A stretch of DNA of 64,000 nucleotides from Pedococcus sp031456495 (GCF_031456495.1 NZ_JAVDUW010000002.1:744001-808000); one strand, 5' to 3'; shown: positions 34,763 through 43,521, counted from the first letter of the stretch. Notes: a model not told the origin generated them from the letters alone. Translations and numbers: made by a program.

Positions 34763-34765
34763 GGT
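34760..34765 (+). promoter_or_regulatory. -10 box overlapping the preceding stop codon
   Basis: TAGGGT lies 6 nt before ATG 34772. Its first three bases are the TAG stop of the WS/DGAT gene, so the promoter of one gene and the end of another are the same bases. Confidence 0.5.
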
Positions 34766-34771
34766 CGGCGC

Positions 34772-35860
34772 ATGAGCGCACCGGTGCTGCACCTGCAGGG
34801 GGAGATCCTGGTCGGGCCGCAGGAGGTGCGACCCGAGGCGTGGGTGGTCGGGGGGCGTCTGACCTTCGACCGGCCGACCGCGGCCGGGGCCGACGTCGAG
34901 ACCCTCCGCGGCTGGGTGCTGCCCGGCCTGGTCGACGCCCACTGTCACGTGGGGCTCGACGCCCACGGTGCGGTGGACGACGAGACCTCCGAGGCGCAGG
35001 CCCTCGCGGACCGGGATGCCGGCACCCTGCTCATCCGCGACGCCGGCTCACCGGCCGACACGCGCTGGATCGACGACCGCCCGGACCTGCCCAAGGTCAT
35101 CCGCGCGGGGCGGCACATCGCCCGCACCCGGCGGTACATCCGCAACTACGCCTGGGAGGTCGAGCCCGACGAGCTGGTCGACCGCGTCCGGCTCGAGGCC
35201 AAGGCGGGCGACGGCTGGGTCAAGCTCGTGGGCGACTGGATCGACCGTGACGCAGGCGACCTCACCCCGTGCTGGCCGGTGGACGTCCTCACCGACGCCA
35301 TCGCGGCCGCCCACGACGAGGGCGCCCGGGTCACGGCCCACTGCTTCGGCGAGGCGTCCCTCTACGACTTCGCCGCCGCGGGGACCGACTGCATCGAGCA
35401 CGCCACCGGGCTCGAGGACGAGACGATCGCGCAGTTCGCCGCGCAGGGGATCGCGATCGTTCCGACCCTGGTCAACATCGCGACCTTCCCGCAGATCGCC
35501 GAGCCGGCACGGGAGAAGTTCCCCGAGTACCACCGGCGGATGCTGGCCCTGCACGACCGGCGGTACGCCACGATCGGCGCCGCGCGCGACGCCGGCATCC
35601 CCGTCTACGTCGGCACCGACGCGGGCGGGTCGCTGCGCCACGGGCTCGTGGCCGAGGAGGCCGCCGAGCTCACCCATGCCGGCTTCAGCCCGGAGGAGGC
35701 GCTCTGGGCGGCGTCGTGGGGTGCCCGCCAGTGGCTCGGGCGGCCCGGGCTGGAGGAAGGCGCCGACGCCGACCTCGTGGTCTACGCCACCGACCCCCGG
35801 CAGGAGATCCGCGCGCTGGCCGCGCCCGAGCACATCGTCCTGCGCGGCGTCACCGTCTGA
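34772..35860 (+). CDS. Amidohydrolase family metal-dependent hydrolase
   Basis: A 362-residue cytosolic amidohydrolase. Ligand candidates: HCH (57-59) after GLVDA, Lys in DGWVKLVGDW, HCFGE and IEHATG for the two later His, and Asp in GTDAGGSLRHG. These complete the usual binuclear or mononuclear metal site. The family hydrolyses cyclic amides, dipeptides or imidazolonepropionate-like substrates; the substrate here is unknown. No signal peptide. It is a single transcription unit with a leaderless-type promoter (TAGGGT). Confidence 0.85.
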   Translation: MSAPVLHLQGEILVGPQEVRPEAWVVGGRLTFDRPTAAGADVETLRGWVLPGLVDAHCHVGLDAHGAVDDETSEAQALADRDAGTLLIRDAGSPADTRWIDDRPDLPKVIRAGRHIARTRRYIRNYAWEVEPDELVDRVRLEAKAGDGWVKLVGDWIDRDAGDLTPCWPVDVLTDAIAAAHDEGARVTAHCFGEASLYDFAAAGTDCIEHATGLEDETIAQFAAQGIAIVPTLVNIATFPQIAEPAREKFPEYHRRMLALHDRRYATIGAARDAGIPVYVGTDAGGSLRHGLVAEEAAELTHAGFSPEEALWAASWGARQWLGRPGLEEGADADLVVYATDPRQEIRALAAPEHIVLRGVTV

Positions 35861-35910
35861 CCGACCGTCGAGCGCCGCCTCCAGGGGTCGGGTGGCGGAC
35901 CACATCGCGA

Positions 35911-35957
35911 GACATAATCACGCGTTATTTGACCGATAACCTAGTGCTATCGAAAAC
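35911..35957 (+). promoter_or_regulatory. AT-rich promoter region of the sulfate transport operon
   Basis: This is the most AT-rich patch in the window. It contains TTGACC (35929-35934), a GTTAT/ATAAC dyad with 7-nt spacer (35924-35940) and a CGATA/TATCG dyad (from 35935). These overlapping short dyads may be sites for the Rrf2 regulator at 39797 or another sulfur regulator. The exact -10 is unclear. The 153-bp gap to the next start contains no other gene. Confidence 0.4.
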
Positions 35958-36013
35958 TCCTTCCTGTCACGTAGGAGATGCGCACCGCGCGTCCGTCCCC
36001 CGAGGAGTCCCCA

Positions 36014-37054
36014 ATGCGTTCCCGTCCCCGCCTCGCCCTGGCCGCCACCGCGACCGCAGGTGCGCTGGTGATGTGCGCGTGTGCGGGCGGCGGTGCGAGC
36101 GACGCCGTGGGTGCTGCCGGCGACGCGCAGCCTGCCGGCGCGACGACCACCACGCTCAGCCTGTACGGGTACGCCGTCCCCAAGGTGGGCTACGACAAGC
36201 TGATCCCTGCGTTCCAGAAGACCGCCGCCGGCAAGGGAGTGCAGTTCCAGCAGTCCTACGGCGCGTCCGGTGACCAGTCCCGCAAGGTCGCCGCCGGCGC
36301 CGCAGCGGACGTCGTGAGCTTCTCGGTCGAGCCGGACATCACGCGCCTGGTCAAGGCCGGGCTCGTCGACCCGAGCTGGAACGCCGGCAAGGACAAGGGC
36401 ATCCCGTTCGGGTCGGTCGTCACGATCGTCGTGCGCAAGGGCAACCCCAAGCACATCGAGGACTGGGACGACCTGCTCAAGCCCGGTGTCGAGGTCGTCA
36501 CCCCCAACCCGTTCAGCTCGGGGTCCGCGAAGTGGAACCTGCTCGCCCCGTATGCCGCCAAGAGCCAGGGCGGCAAGGACGAGAAGGCCGGGCTGGCATA
36601 CCTCGACGCGCTCGTCACCGACCACGTGAAGGTGCAGCCGAAGTCGGGTCGCGAGGCGACCGAGACCTTCCTGCAGGGGACCGGCGACGCGCTGCTCAGC
36701 TACGAGAACGAGGCGATCTTCGCCGAGCGCAGCGGGGACCCGGTCGAGCACGTCACGCCGCCGCAGACGTTCAAGATCGAGAACCCCGTCGCGGTGCTCA
36801 AGGGGAGCAGGAACCTCAAGGTCGCGCAGGCGTTCGACGACTTCCTCTTCACGCCGCAGGCGCAGGACCTCTGGGCGCAGGCAGGCTTCCGACCGGTCGA
36901 CCCGACCGTGGCCGCGAAGTACACGAAGGACTTCCCGCAGCCGCAGAAGCTCTGGACCATCGACGACCTCGGCGGCTGGAAGGCGGTCGACGGCTCCCTC
37001 TTCACCAAGGGCACCGGAGCCATCGCCGTGATCTACGACAAGGCGACGAAGTAG
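36014..37054 (+). CDS. Sulfate ABC transporter substrate-binding lipoprotein
   Basis: A 346-residue periplasmic-type (here membrane-tethered) sulfate-binding protein. The signal MRSRPRLALAATATAGALVM ends in CAC, with Cys23 a likely lipidation site. The mature protein has the Sbp pattern: LSLYGYAVPKVGYDKLIPAF, GASGDQSRKVAAG (sulfate loop), NPFSSGSAKWNLLAPYAA, and YENEAIFAE. ATG 36014 is preferred over ATG 35978 because GAGGAG (36002-36007) is 6 nt upstream. It heads the operon with cysT, cysW and cysA, the complete importer. Confidence 0.93.
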   Translation: MRSRPRLALAATATAGALVMCACAGGGASDAVGAAGDAQPAGATTTTLSLYGYAVPKVGYDKLIPAFQKTAAGKGVQFQQSYGASGDQSRKVAAGAAADVVSFSVEPDITRLVKAGLVDPSWNAGKDKGIPFGSVVTIVVRKGNPKHIEDWDDLLKPGVEVVTPNPFSSGSAKWNLLAPYAAKSQGGKDEKAGLAYLDALVTDHVKVQPKSGREATETFLQGTGDALLSYENEAIFAERSGDPVEHVTPPQTFKIENPVAVLKGSRNLKVAQAFDDFLFTPQAQDLWAQAGFRPVDPTVAAKYTKDFPQPQKLWTIDDLGGWKAVDGSLFTKGTGAIAVIYDKATK

Positions 37055-37057
37055 GCG

Positions 37058-37927
37058 ATGACCGCGACACTCACCCCGCGCCGGGACGACACCGAGGTGT
37101 CGTCCCGGCCGGCGCGCCCCGAGCCGGCCAGGCGCCCCCGGTCCATCCGGCCCCTCGGCGTCGGCGTCGTCGGGCTGTGGCTCAGCGTCATCGTCCTGCT
37201 GCCCCTCGCCGCCCTGGCGGTGACCTCGGTGCAGGGCGGCCTCGCCGGGTTCGCCGCGGCCGTATCCGAGCCGGGTGCCCGTGCCGCCCTCTGGGTCACG
37301 GTCTGGGTGTCCGCGGTGGTCGCCGTCGTCAACGCGGCGATGGGCACGGTCGTGGCCTGGGTGCTCGTGCGCGACGACTTCCCCGGCAAGCGCGTGGTCG
37401 ACGCCCTCATCGACCTGCCGTTCGCGCTGCCGACCATCGTCGCGAGCATCGTCCTGCTCTCGCTGTACGGCCCCAACAGCCCCGTCGGCATCCACCTCAA
37501 CGCCACCCAGCCCGGGCTGCTCGTGGCGCTGGCCTTCGTCACGCTGCCCTTCGTCGTCCGGTCCGTGCAGCCCGTCCTGATCGAGGCGGACCGCGAGGTC
37601 GAGGAGGCCGCGGCGTCGCTGGGAGCCTCGAACCTCACGACCTTCCGCCGGGTCGTCCTGCCCACCCTCGCGCCGGCGATCGTGAGCGGGGCGGGGCTCG
37701 CCTTCGCCAGGGCCATCGGCGAATACGGCTCGGTGGTCCTCATCGGCGGCAACATCCCCAAGAAGACCCAGGTGGCCTCGCAGTACATCCAGCAGCAGGT
37801 CGAGACCGACCAGCCGGTGAACGCCGCCGCGGTCTCGGTGGTGCTGCTGCTCATCGCCTTCGTCACGCTGTTCGTCCTGCGCGCCCTGGCCGGTCGCGGC
37901 CGGGCCCGGGAGGCGGGCGAGTCGTGA
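37058..37927 (+). CDS. cysT: Sulfate ABC transporter permease CysT
   Basis: A 289-residue ABC permease with six or so membrane helices. The cytoplasmic EAA loop is EADREVEEAAASLGASNLTTF, where CysA docks. A 45-residue cytosolic N-terminus precedes the first helix. It starts 3 bp after the binding-protein stop. CysT with CysW forms the channel for sulfate/thiosulfate. The end overlaps cysW by 4 bp. Confidence 0.94.
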   Translation: MTATLTPRRDDTEVSSRPARPEPARRPRSIRPLGVGVVGLWLSVIVLLPLAALAVTSVQGGLAGFAAAVSEPGARAALWVTVWVSAVVAVVNAAMGTVVAWVLVRDDFPGKRVVDALIDLPFALPTIVASIVLLSLYGPNSPVGIHLNATQPGLLVALAFVTLPFVVRSVQPVLIEADREVEEAAASLGASNLTTFRRVVLPTLAPAIVSGAGLAFARAIGEYGSVVLIGGNIPKKTQVASQYIQQQVETDQPVNAAAVSVVLLLIAFVTLFVLRALAGRGRAREAGES

Positions 37928-38730
37928 CGACCTCCAGGGGCGCCCGGCTCGGGCTGCGCGCGCTCGCCCTCGGCTACGTCGGCCTGCTCGTGGTCGTGCC
38001 CGTGGTCCTGATCCTGTGGCGCTCGTTCGCACCGGGGCTCGGGGAGTTCCTCGCGTCCGTGCGCACCCCGGCTGCGATCTCCGCCCTGAACCTGTCCCTG
38101 CTGATCGTCGCGATCGTGGTCCCGCTCAACGTCGTCTTCGGTGTCGGCACGGCGCTGGCACTGGTGCGCGGCCGGTTCCGCGGGCGTGGGCTGCTGCAGG
38201 CGGTCGTCGACCTGCCCTTCGCGGTGTCGCCCGTCGTGGTCGGGGTCGCGCTCATCCTGTTGTGGGGAGTGGGCGGCTGGTTCGGGTTCGTCGAGCACCT
38301 CGGCCTCAAGGTCATCTTCGGCCTCCCGGGGATGGTGCTGGCCACGCTCTTCGTGACGCTGCCGTTCGTCGTCCGCGAGGTGGAGCCCGTCCTGCACGAG
38401 GTCGGCACCGAGCAGGAGCAGGCCGCGGCCACCCTCGGGGCCGGGTCCTGGACGACCTTCTGGCGGATCACCCTCCCGGCGATCCGGTGGGGTCTGACCT
38501 ACGGCGTGGTGCTGACGGTCGCCCGCGCCCTGGGGGAGTTCGGGGCCGTGATCATGGTCAGCTCCGGCTTCCCGGGCGTGTCACAGACGCTCACCCTGCT
38601 CGTGCACTCCCGCTACATCGACGACCACAACACCTACGGCGCGTATGCCGCCGCCACCCTCCTCATGGGGCTGGCCGTGCTGACGCTGCTGCTCATGACC
38701 CTGCTCGACCGCAAGAGGAGCACCCGATGA
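37924..38730 (+). CDS. cysW: Sulfate ABC transporter permease CysW
   Basis: A 268-residue permease homologous to CysT, with the EAA loop GTEQEQAAATLGAGSWTTFW and membrane helices such as LALGYVGLLVVVPVVLILW. The GTG start overlaps cysT's stop (GTGA), and its TGA overlaps the ATG of cysA, so all three are coupled. Length matches CysW. Confidence 0.94.
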   Translation: MTTSRGARLGLRALALGYVGLLVVVPVVLILWRSFAPGLGEFLASVRTPAAISALNLSLLIVAIVVPLNVVFGVGTALALVRGRFRGRGLLQAVVDLPFAVSPVVVGVALILLWGVGGWFGFVEHLGLKVIFGLPGMVLATLFVTLPFVVREVEPVLHEVGTEQEQAAATLGAGSWTTFWRITLPAIRWGLTYGVVLTVARALGEFGAVIMVSSGFPGVSQTLTLLVHSRYIDDHNTYGAYAAATLLMGLAVLTLLLMTLLDRKRSTR

Positions 38731-39737
38731 TCACCGTCAGCGGCGCCCGCAAGACCTACGGCTCCTTCACCGCCCTGGACGGCGTGGACCTCGACATCCC
38801 GGCCGGGACGCTCACGGCCCTGCTGGGTCCCAGCGGGTCCGGCAAGTCGACCCTGCTGCGGGCCATCGCCGGTCTCGAGGGCCTGGACTCGGGCACCGTG
38901 GCGATCGCCGGGCGCGACGTGACCGGCCTCCCGCCGCAGAAGAGGGGGATCGGTTTCGTCTTCCAGCACTACGCAGCCTTCAAGCACATGACGGTGCGCG
39001 ACAACGTCGCGTTCGGCCTCACGATCCGCAAGCGGCCCAAGGCCGAGGTCGCGCGCAAGGTCGACGACCTGTTGGAGATCGTCGGCCTCGACGGGTTCCA
39101 GCACCGCTACCCCAGCCAGCTGTCGGGCGGCCAGCGCCAGAGGATGGCCCTGGCCCGCGCGCTCGCCGTCGACCCCGAGGTGCTGCTGCTCGACGAGCCG
39201 TTCGGCGCGCTCGACGCGAAGGTGCGGGCCGACCTGCGCCGGTGGCTGCGACGCCTCCACGACGAGGTCCACGTGACGACCGTCCTGGTCACGCACGACC
39301 AGGAGGAGGCGCTCGACGTCGCCGACCGCATCGCCGTGCTCAACCACGGCGCCCTGGAGCAGGTCGGCAACCCCGTCGAGCTCTACGAGCGTCCCGCGAA
39401 CGACTTCGTCATGGGCTTCCTCGGGTCGGTGGCCCGGCTCGGCGGCCGGCTCGTGCGACCGCACGACATCGAGCTGTCCCACGACCGCGCCGCCGCCGTG
39501 GCCGCGGACTCCCGGGTGCCCGGGTCACCGGGCGTGGTGCCGGCCGTGGTCGAGCGGGTGGTGCGGCTCGGCTTCGAGGTCCGGGTGGAGCTGCGCGCCG
39601 ACACGGGGGAGCGGTTCGCCGCACAGGTGACGCGTGCCCAGGCCGACGACCTCTTCCTGCGCGCTGGCGAGACCGTGTACGCCCGCGCGACCGCCGCTCC
39701 CGACTCCCTCGAGACCGACCCGGCCCTGGCCATCTGA
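38727..39737 (+). CDS. cysA: Sulfate ABC transporter ATP-binding protein CysA
   Basis: A 336-residue ABC ATPase: Walker A GPSGSGKST (about 34-42), Q-loop VFQHYAAF, signature LSGGQRQRMALARAL (about 132-146), Walker B VLLLDEPFGALDAK and the switch His in LVTHDQEEAL. A C-terminal domain of about 95 residues (SRVPGSPGVVPAVVERVVRLG and after) is the regulatory/TOBE-type extension. It drives sulfate or thiosulfate uptake for cysteine synthesis. Confidence 0.95.
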   Translation: MITVSGARKTYGSFTALDGVDLDIPAGTLTALLGPSGSGKSTLLRAIAGLEGLDSGTVAIAGRDVTGLPPQKRGIGFVFQHYAAFKHMTVRDNVAFGLTIRKRPKAEVARKVDDLLEIVGLDGFQHRYPSQLSGGQRQRMALARALAVDPEVLLLDEPFGALDAKVRADLRRWLRRLHDEVHVTTVLVTHDQEEALDVADRIAVLNHGALEQVGNPVELYERPANDFVMGFLGSVARLGGRLVRPHDIELSHDRAAAVAADSRVPGSPGVVPAVVERVVRLGFEVRVELRADTGERFAAQVTRAQADDLFLRAGETVYARATAAPDSLETDPALAI

Positions 39738-39783
39738 GGCCACCGGCCGCCGGGCCGTGTCGGGCGGAGGGTCCCACGTGCGC

Positions 39784-39789
39784 CACAAT
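39784..39789 (+). promoter_or_regulatory. -10 box of a probable leaderless promoter for the Rrf2 gene
   Basis: CACAAT lies 7 nt before GTG 39797. It also favours that start over the in-frame ATG at 39788, which overlaps the box. Confidence 0.4.
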
Positions 39790-39796
39790 GGCGCCC

Positions 39797-40261
39797 GTGG
39801 ACATCTCGGCGCGCACGGAGTACGCGGTGCGCGCGATGCTCATCCTCGCCGAGGCCGCGACGACCGCGGCCGGGCCCGTGAGCGTCGAGACGCTGGCCTA
39901 CCGCCAGACGCTCCCGCGCAAGTTCCTCGAGGCGATCGTTGCCGACCTGCGGGCGGCGGGGCTGGTCCGCAGCACCCGGGGAGCCCGCGGCGGCTACTCG
40001 CTCACCCGCGAGCCGCGCGACATCTGTCTCGGTGACGTGTTCCGCGCCGTCGACGGGCCGCTCGCGGAGGTGCGCGGGCTGCGGCCGCACGAGACGGCAT
40101 ACGACGGCGTCGCCGAGCACCTGCCCACGGTGTGGGTGGCGGTGCGCGCCAGCCTGCGCACGGTGCTCGACGAGACCTCCCTCGCGGACGTGCTCTCGGG
40201 GCGGCTGCCCGAGCACGTGCAGGCGCTGGCCTCGGACCCGCAGGCGTGGGTGAGCCGGTGA
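39797..40261 (+). CDS. Rrf2-family transcriptional regulator
   Basis: A 154-residue winged-helix regulator. ISARTEYAVRAMLILAEAAT is the standard Rrf2 opening, and the HTH is VSVETLAYRQTLPRKFLEAIVADLRAAGLVRSTRGARGGYSL. The only cysteine is in DICLGDVFRAV, so the three-Cys Fe-S cluster site of IscR/NsrR is missing. It may resemble CymR-type, cysteine-metabolism regulators, which fits its place 59 bp after the sulfate importer; that is inference. The stop overlaps the next GTG. Confidence 0.85.
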   Translation: MDISARTEYAVRAMLILAEAATTAAGPVSVETLAYRQTLPRKFLEAIVADLRAAGLVRSTRGARGGYSLTREPRDICLGDVFRAVDGPLAEVRGLRPHETAYDGVAEHLPTVWVAVRASLRTVLDETSLADVLSGRLPEHVQALASDPQAWVSR

Positions 40262-41814
40262 GCACCTCGACGCACGACGTCCCGGCGCCGACCGGGGGCG
40301 ACGCGGCCGTCGGCTCGGCCCCGGCCGGGATCGACCCCGACGACCTCGCGACCGCCCTGCGGGTCCTGGCGCAGCTGCCCACGCTCGACGCCGACCACCC
40401 CGACATCCAGACGGTCAAGCGCGCGACGGGCCGCATGTACAAGCAGATCCGCAAGGCCCGGCGCCGCGAGGCCCGCCAGCCGCAGGTCGACCACGACGAG
40501 GCGCTGCTCGCGCGCACCGCGACCGGTTCGCCCATGCGCATCGACGACGAGACCAAGGGCATCCTGCTCACCGTCCCGCCCGTGGGCACCACCGTCGGCG
40601 AGCTGATGAAGCCGCGCGGCTGCTACATCTGCAAGGCCGACTACACGACGGTCGACGCGTTCTACCACTGGCTCTGCCCGCCCTGCGCCGCGACGAGCCA
40701 CGCCAAGCGCAACCAGCGCGCCGACCTCACCGGCAAGCGCGCCCTGCTCACCGGCGGACGCGCCAAGATCGGCATGTACATCGCGCTCATGCTGCTGCGC
40801 GACGGCGCCCGCCTCACCATCACGACCCGCTTCCCCAAGGACGCCGCGCGGCGGTTCGCGGCCCAGGAGGACTCGGCCGACTGGATCGACCGGCTCAAGG
40901 TCGTCGGCATCGACCTGCGGGACCCGACCCAGGTCGTCGCGCTCGCCGACGAGGTGGCCTCCGACGGGCCGCTGGACATCCTCGTCAACAACGCCGCCCA
41001 GACGGTGCGCCGCAGCCCCGGCTCGTACTCGAACCTCGTCGAGAACGAGGAGGTGCCACTGCCTCGTGGCACCCGGCTTCCCGAGATCGTCACGTTCGAC
41101 CGGGTCAGCGAGGCGCACCCTGCCAACCTCGTCCGGACCCTCGGCCACCACCAGGTCGCCCACCACGAGGGCGAGTCGACCGAGCACGCCGCGCAGGAGC
41201 TCGCCGCCCGCACCGCGGCGCAGATGACCTCGATGGCGCTCACCGCCGGGCACGCGAGCCTGGACGCCCACCTCGCCGGCACCGCGGTGGACGCCGGCGG
41301 CCTGCTGCCCGACACCCAGCGCACCAACTCGTGGACGCACACGGTCGACGAGGTCGACCCGCTCGAGCTGCTCGAGGTGCAGCTGTGCAACGCCACGGCG
41401 CCGTTCATCCTCGTCTCGCGGCTGCGACCCGCGATGCGTGCCGCGGTCCAGGCGGGGGCGCGACGGGCCTACGTGGTCAACGTGTCCGCCATGGAGGGGC
41501 AGTTCTCGCGCCGCTACAAGGGCGCCGGCCACCCGCACACCAACATGGCCAAGGCGGCCCTCAACATGCTCACGCGCACGAGCGCGGGGGAGATGTTCGA
41601 GAAGGACCGCATCCTCATGACCGCCGTCGACACCGGCTGGATCACCGACGAGCGGCCGCACCACGAGAAGCTGCGGATCGCGGCCGAGGGCTGGCACGCC
41701 CCGCTCGACCTCGTCGACGGCGCCGCCCGCGTCTACGACCCGATCGTGCGCGGTGAGGCCGGCGAGGACGTCTACGGCTGCTTCGTCAAGGACTACGAGC
41801 CCAGCCCCTGGTGA
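40258..41814 (+). CDS. SDR-family oxidoreductase with N-terminal zinc ribbon
   Basis: A 518-residue protein: an N-terminal helical region with low homology (about 1-110), a likely zinc ribbon CYICKADYTTVDAFYHWLCPPC (about 122-143), then an SDR Rossmann domain with the TGGRAKIG nucleotide motif (about 166) and NNAAQ. In the usual YxxxK position the sequence is TNMAK (within HTNMAKAALN), so the catalytic Tyr is replaced by Thr; a Ser is in VNVSAMEG. A long insert lies between NNAA and the active-site region. It may be inactive or have altered chemistry. It overlaps the Rrf2 gene and the phosphotransferase gene, so all three are translated together. Confidence 0.8.
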   Translation: MSTSTHDVPAPTGGDAAVGSAPAGIDPDDLATALRVLAQLPTLDADHPDIQTVKRATGRMYKQIRKARRREARQPQVDHDEALLARTATGSPMRIDDETKGILLTVPPVGTTVGELMKPRGCYICKADYTTVDAFYHWLCPPCAATSHAKRNQRADLTGKRALLTGGRAKIGMYIALMLLRDGARLTITTRFPKDAARRFAAQEDSADWIDRLKVVGIDLRDPTQVVALADEVASDGPLDILVNNAAQTVRRSPGSYSNLVENEEVPLPRGTRLPEIVTFDRVSEAHPANLVRTLGHHQVAHHEGESTEHAAQELAARTAAQMTSMALTAGHASLDAHLAGTAVDAGGLLPDTQRTNSWTHTVDEVDPLELLEVQLCNATAPFILVSRLRPAMRAAVQAGARRAYVVNVSAMEGQFSRRYKGAGHPHTNMAKAALNMLTRTSAGEMFEKDRILMTAVDTGWITDERPHHEKLRIAAEGWHAPLDLVDGAARVYDPIVRGEAGEDVYGCFVKDYEPSPW

Positions 41815-42803
41815 GCGAGCCATCGGTGGACCGGCTGGGGGAGTGGGTGCGCGAGGCGTTCGCACTCGGTGCCGGGCCGCTGCGCCGCGAGGCCGTCGCC
41901 CGCGGGGCCCGCGGGCTGGTGTCGCGGCTCTCGGTCGGCGACGCGGCATACGCCCTCAAGCAGCCGGACGAGGCGGTGGACGAGGCCGAGGTGCGTGCGG
42001 AGGCCGCCCTGCTCGACCACCTCGCCGCGGCGGGCGTCGAGGTGCCGGTCCATCTGCGGACCACGACGGGTGCGTATGCCGGGCAGCTGCCGGCAGCGCT
42101 CGGCGGCGGTGCCGTCCGGGTCACCCGCTGGGTCGAGGGGGTGCGGGCCGCCTCGGCGCCGCGGGCACCGGCCGCCGTGGGCGCGCTGCTGGCTGCCCTG
42201 CACCGCGCGGCGCCGCCGGCCGCGAGGCCGCCGGGCAGCTGGTGGACCACGGTGTCCGCCCCGGAGGTGTTCTCCGACCTCGCCTCGCGCGCCTCGGACC
42301 GGCCCTGGGGGCCGGAGCTCGCCGCCCGCCTGCCGGACCTGGCGGTGTTCGCCGCGCTGGTCGCCCGCGCCGGGCGCGGTGCCGGCCCGTGGCTGGTGGG
42401 CCACCGCGACCTGCACCCCGACAACGTCCTGGTGGCACCCGACGGGTCGCTGCGCGCGCTCGACTGGGAGGAGGCTGGCGCGGTCGACCCCGGGCGGGAG
42501 CTCGCGAAGGTGCTCGTGCAGTGGCACGTCGACGGCGACCGCGTGGACGAGGACGCGGTGCGGACGACGGTCGCGGCATACCGCAGCGCCGGCGGCCCCG
42601 GGCGGGTCAGGGGCGAGGAGGATCTGGCCCTGGTCCTGTGCACCGAGCTGAACTTCCTGGTGCGACAGGCCGAGCGGGCCCTCGACCCACGCACGGGCGA
42701 CGAGGCGCGCGGTCTCGCGTCTGCCGACATCGACCTCTCGCTGCGGTCCTACCTCCCGCGGCCACGGACGTTGCGGCGGGTGGCCGAGCTCGCCGCCGGC
42801 TGA
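41811..42803 (+). CDS. Aminoglycoside phosphotransferase-fold kinase
   Basis: A 330-residue kinase of the APH/choline kinase fold. The catalytic loop is VGHRDLHPDNVLVAPDG (Asp and Asn intact), the metal-binding segment is ALDWEEAG, and an ALKQPDE near residue 48 holds the ATP-binding Lys. These families phosphorylate many small molecules or sugars, so antibiotic resistance should not be assumed. GTG overlaps the SDR stop (GTGA). It is the last gene before a hairpin and the rpsP promoter. Confidence 0.8.
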   Translation: MSEPSVDRLGEWVREAFALGAGPLRREAVARGARGLVSRLSVGDAAYALKQPDEAVDEAEVRAEAALLDHLAAAGVEVPVHLRTTTGAYAGQLPAALGGGAVRVTRWVEGVRAASAPRAPAAVGALLAALHRAAPPAARPPGSWWTTVSAPEVFSDLASRASDRPWGPELAARLPDLAVFAALVARAGRGAGPWLVGHRDLHPDNVLVAPDGSLRALDWEEAGAVDPGRELAKVLVQWHVDGDRVDEDAVRTTVAAYRSAGGPGRVRGEEDLALVLCTELNFLVRQAERALDPRTGDEARGLASADIDLSLRSYLPRPRTLRRVAELAAG

Positions 42804-42822
42804 CCGCGCAGCCGGCCGCCCG

Positions 42823-42861
42823 GATCGCCCCGGCCCGGCCCGCTCCGGCCGGGGGCCGATC
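42823..42861 (+). terminator. Hairpin terminator before the rpsP promoter
   Basis: Arms GATCG and CCCCGGCC pair with GGCCGGGG and CGATC, with a two-base bulge. It starts 20 bp after the phosphotransferase stop. The following 180 bp to rpsP is a non-coding leader. Confidence 0.65.
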
Positions 42862-42907
42862 GGGCCCGCTCCGGGCCGCGTGGTCCGGAGCACCCCCGGA
42901 GTTCTGG

Positions 42908-42913
42908 CAGAAT
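42908..42913 (+). promoter_or_regulatory. -10 box of the rpsP operon promoter
   Basis: CAGAAT lies within TGGCAGAATGG, the same 11-mer that occurs before rplS at 47966. It implies a leader of about 120 nt before GTG 43042. No good -35 is visible. Confidence 0.5.
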
Positions 42914-43041
42914 GGGCGGCTGTACCCGTGCGGTGCGGGCCCTCTACCCCGACCGCGCGCCTACCCCGAGCCTCGGCCCCCCGCGTGTTCCCCACCCGGT
43001 CTCGCCGTGCTCACAACGAAGAAAGTGAGAGGTCCACACTC

Positions 43042-43521
43042 GTGGCCGTCAAGATTCGTCTCAAGCGGATGGGCAAGATCCGCGCCCCGTTCTACCGTGT
43101 CGTCGTCATGGACTCGCGCACCAAGCGCGACGGTCGTGCGATCGAGGAGATCGGCAAGTACCACCCGACCGAGGAGCCCTCGGTCATCGAGATCGACATG
43201 GAGCGGGCCGACTACTGGCTGGGCCAGGGCGCCCAGCCCACCGAGGCCGTCGCCGCCCTGCTCAAGCTCTCCAAGGAGGGCAACGTCAGGACCAAGCCGG
43301 CCAAGCCCTCCAAGAAGGAGCTGTACGAGGCCGCCATCGCCGCTGCGGGCAAGACCTCGGACGACGCGTCCGGCGCCACCACCCCGAAGAAGCGCGCTGC
43401 CAAGAAGGCCGACGAGCCGCAGGCTGACGAGGCCAAGGCCGAGGAGGCTGCCCCGGCTGCCGACACCGACTCCGGTGCCGCTGCCGCGGAGAGCACCGAC
43501 GCCGACGCGGACAAGGCCTGA
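43042..43521 (+). CDS. rpsP: 30S ribosomal protein S16
   Basis: A 159-residue S16. The core (AVKIRLKRMGKIRAPFYRVV to about residue 90) is normal; it is followed by a 65-residue charged tail of Ala/Asp/Glu/Lys (KKRAAKKADEPQADEAKAEE), as in other Actinobacteria. GTG 43042 has GAGAGG upstream. It opens the conserved rpsP-khpA-rimM-trmD operon. S16 assembles early into the 30S subunit. Confidence 0.97.
   Translation: MAVKIRLKRMGKIRAPFYRVVVMDSRTKRDGRAIEEIGKYHPTEEPSVIEIDMERADYWLGQGAQPTEAVAALLKLSKEGNVRTKPAKPSKKELYEAAIAAAGKTSDDASGATTPKKRAAKKADEPQADEAKAEEAAPAADTDSGAAAAESTDADADKA

Noticed and set aside
41811..42803. APH-fold gene as an aminoglycoside resistance gene.
   Set aside because: The fold phosphorylates many substrates, and the gene is embedded with an SDR and Rrf2 gene, not with mobile resistance elements.
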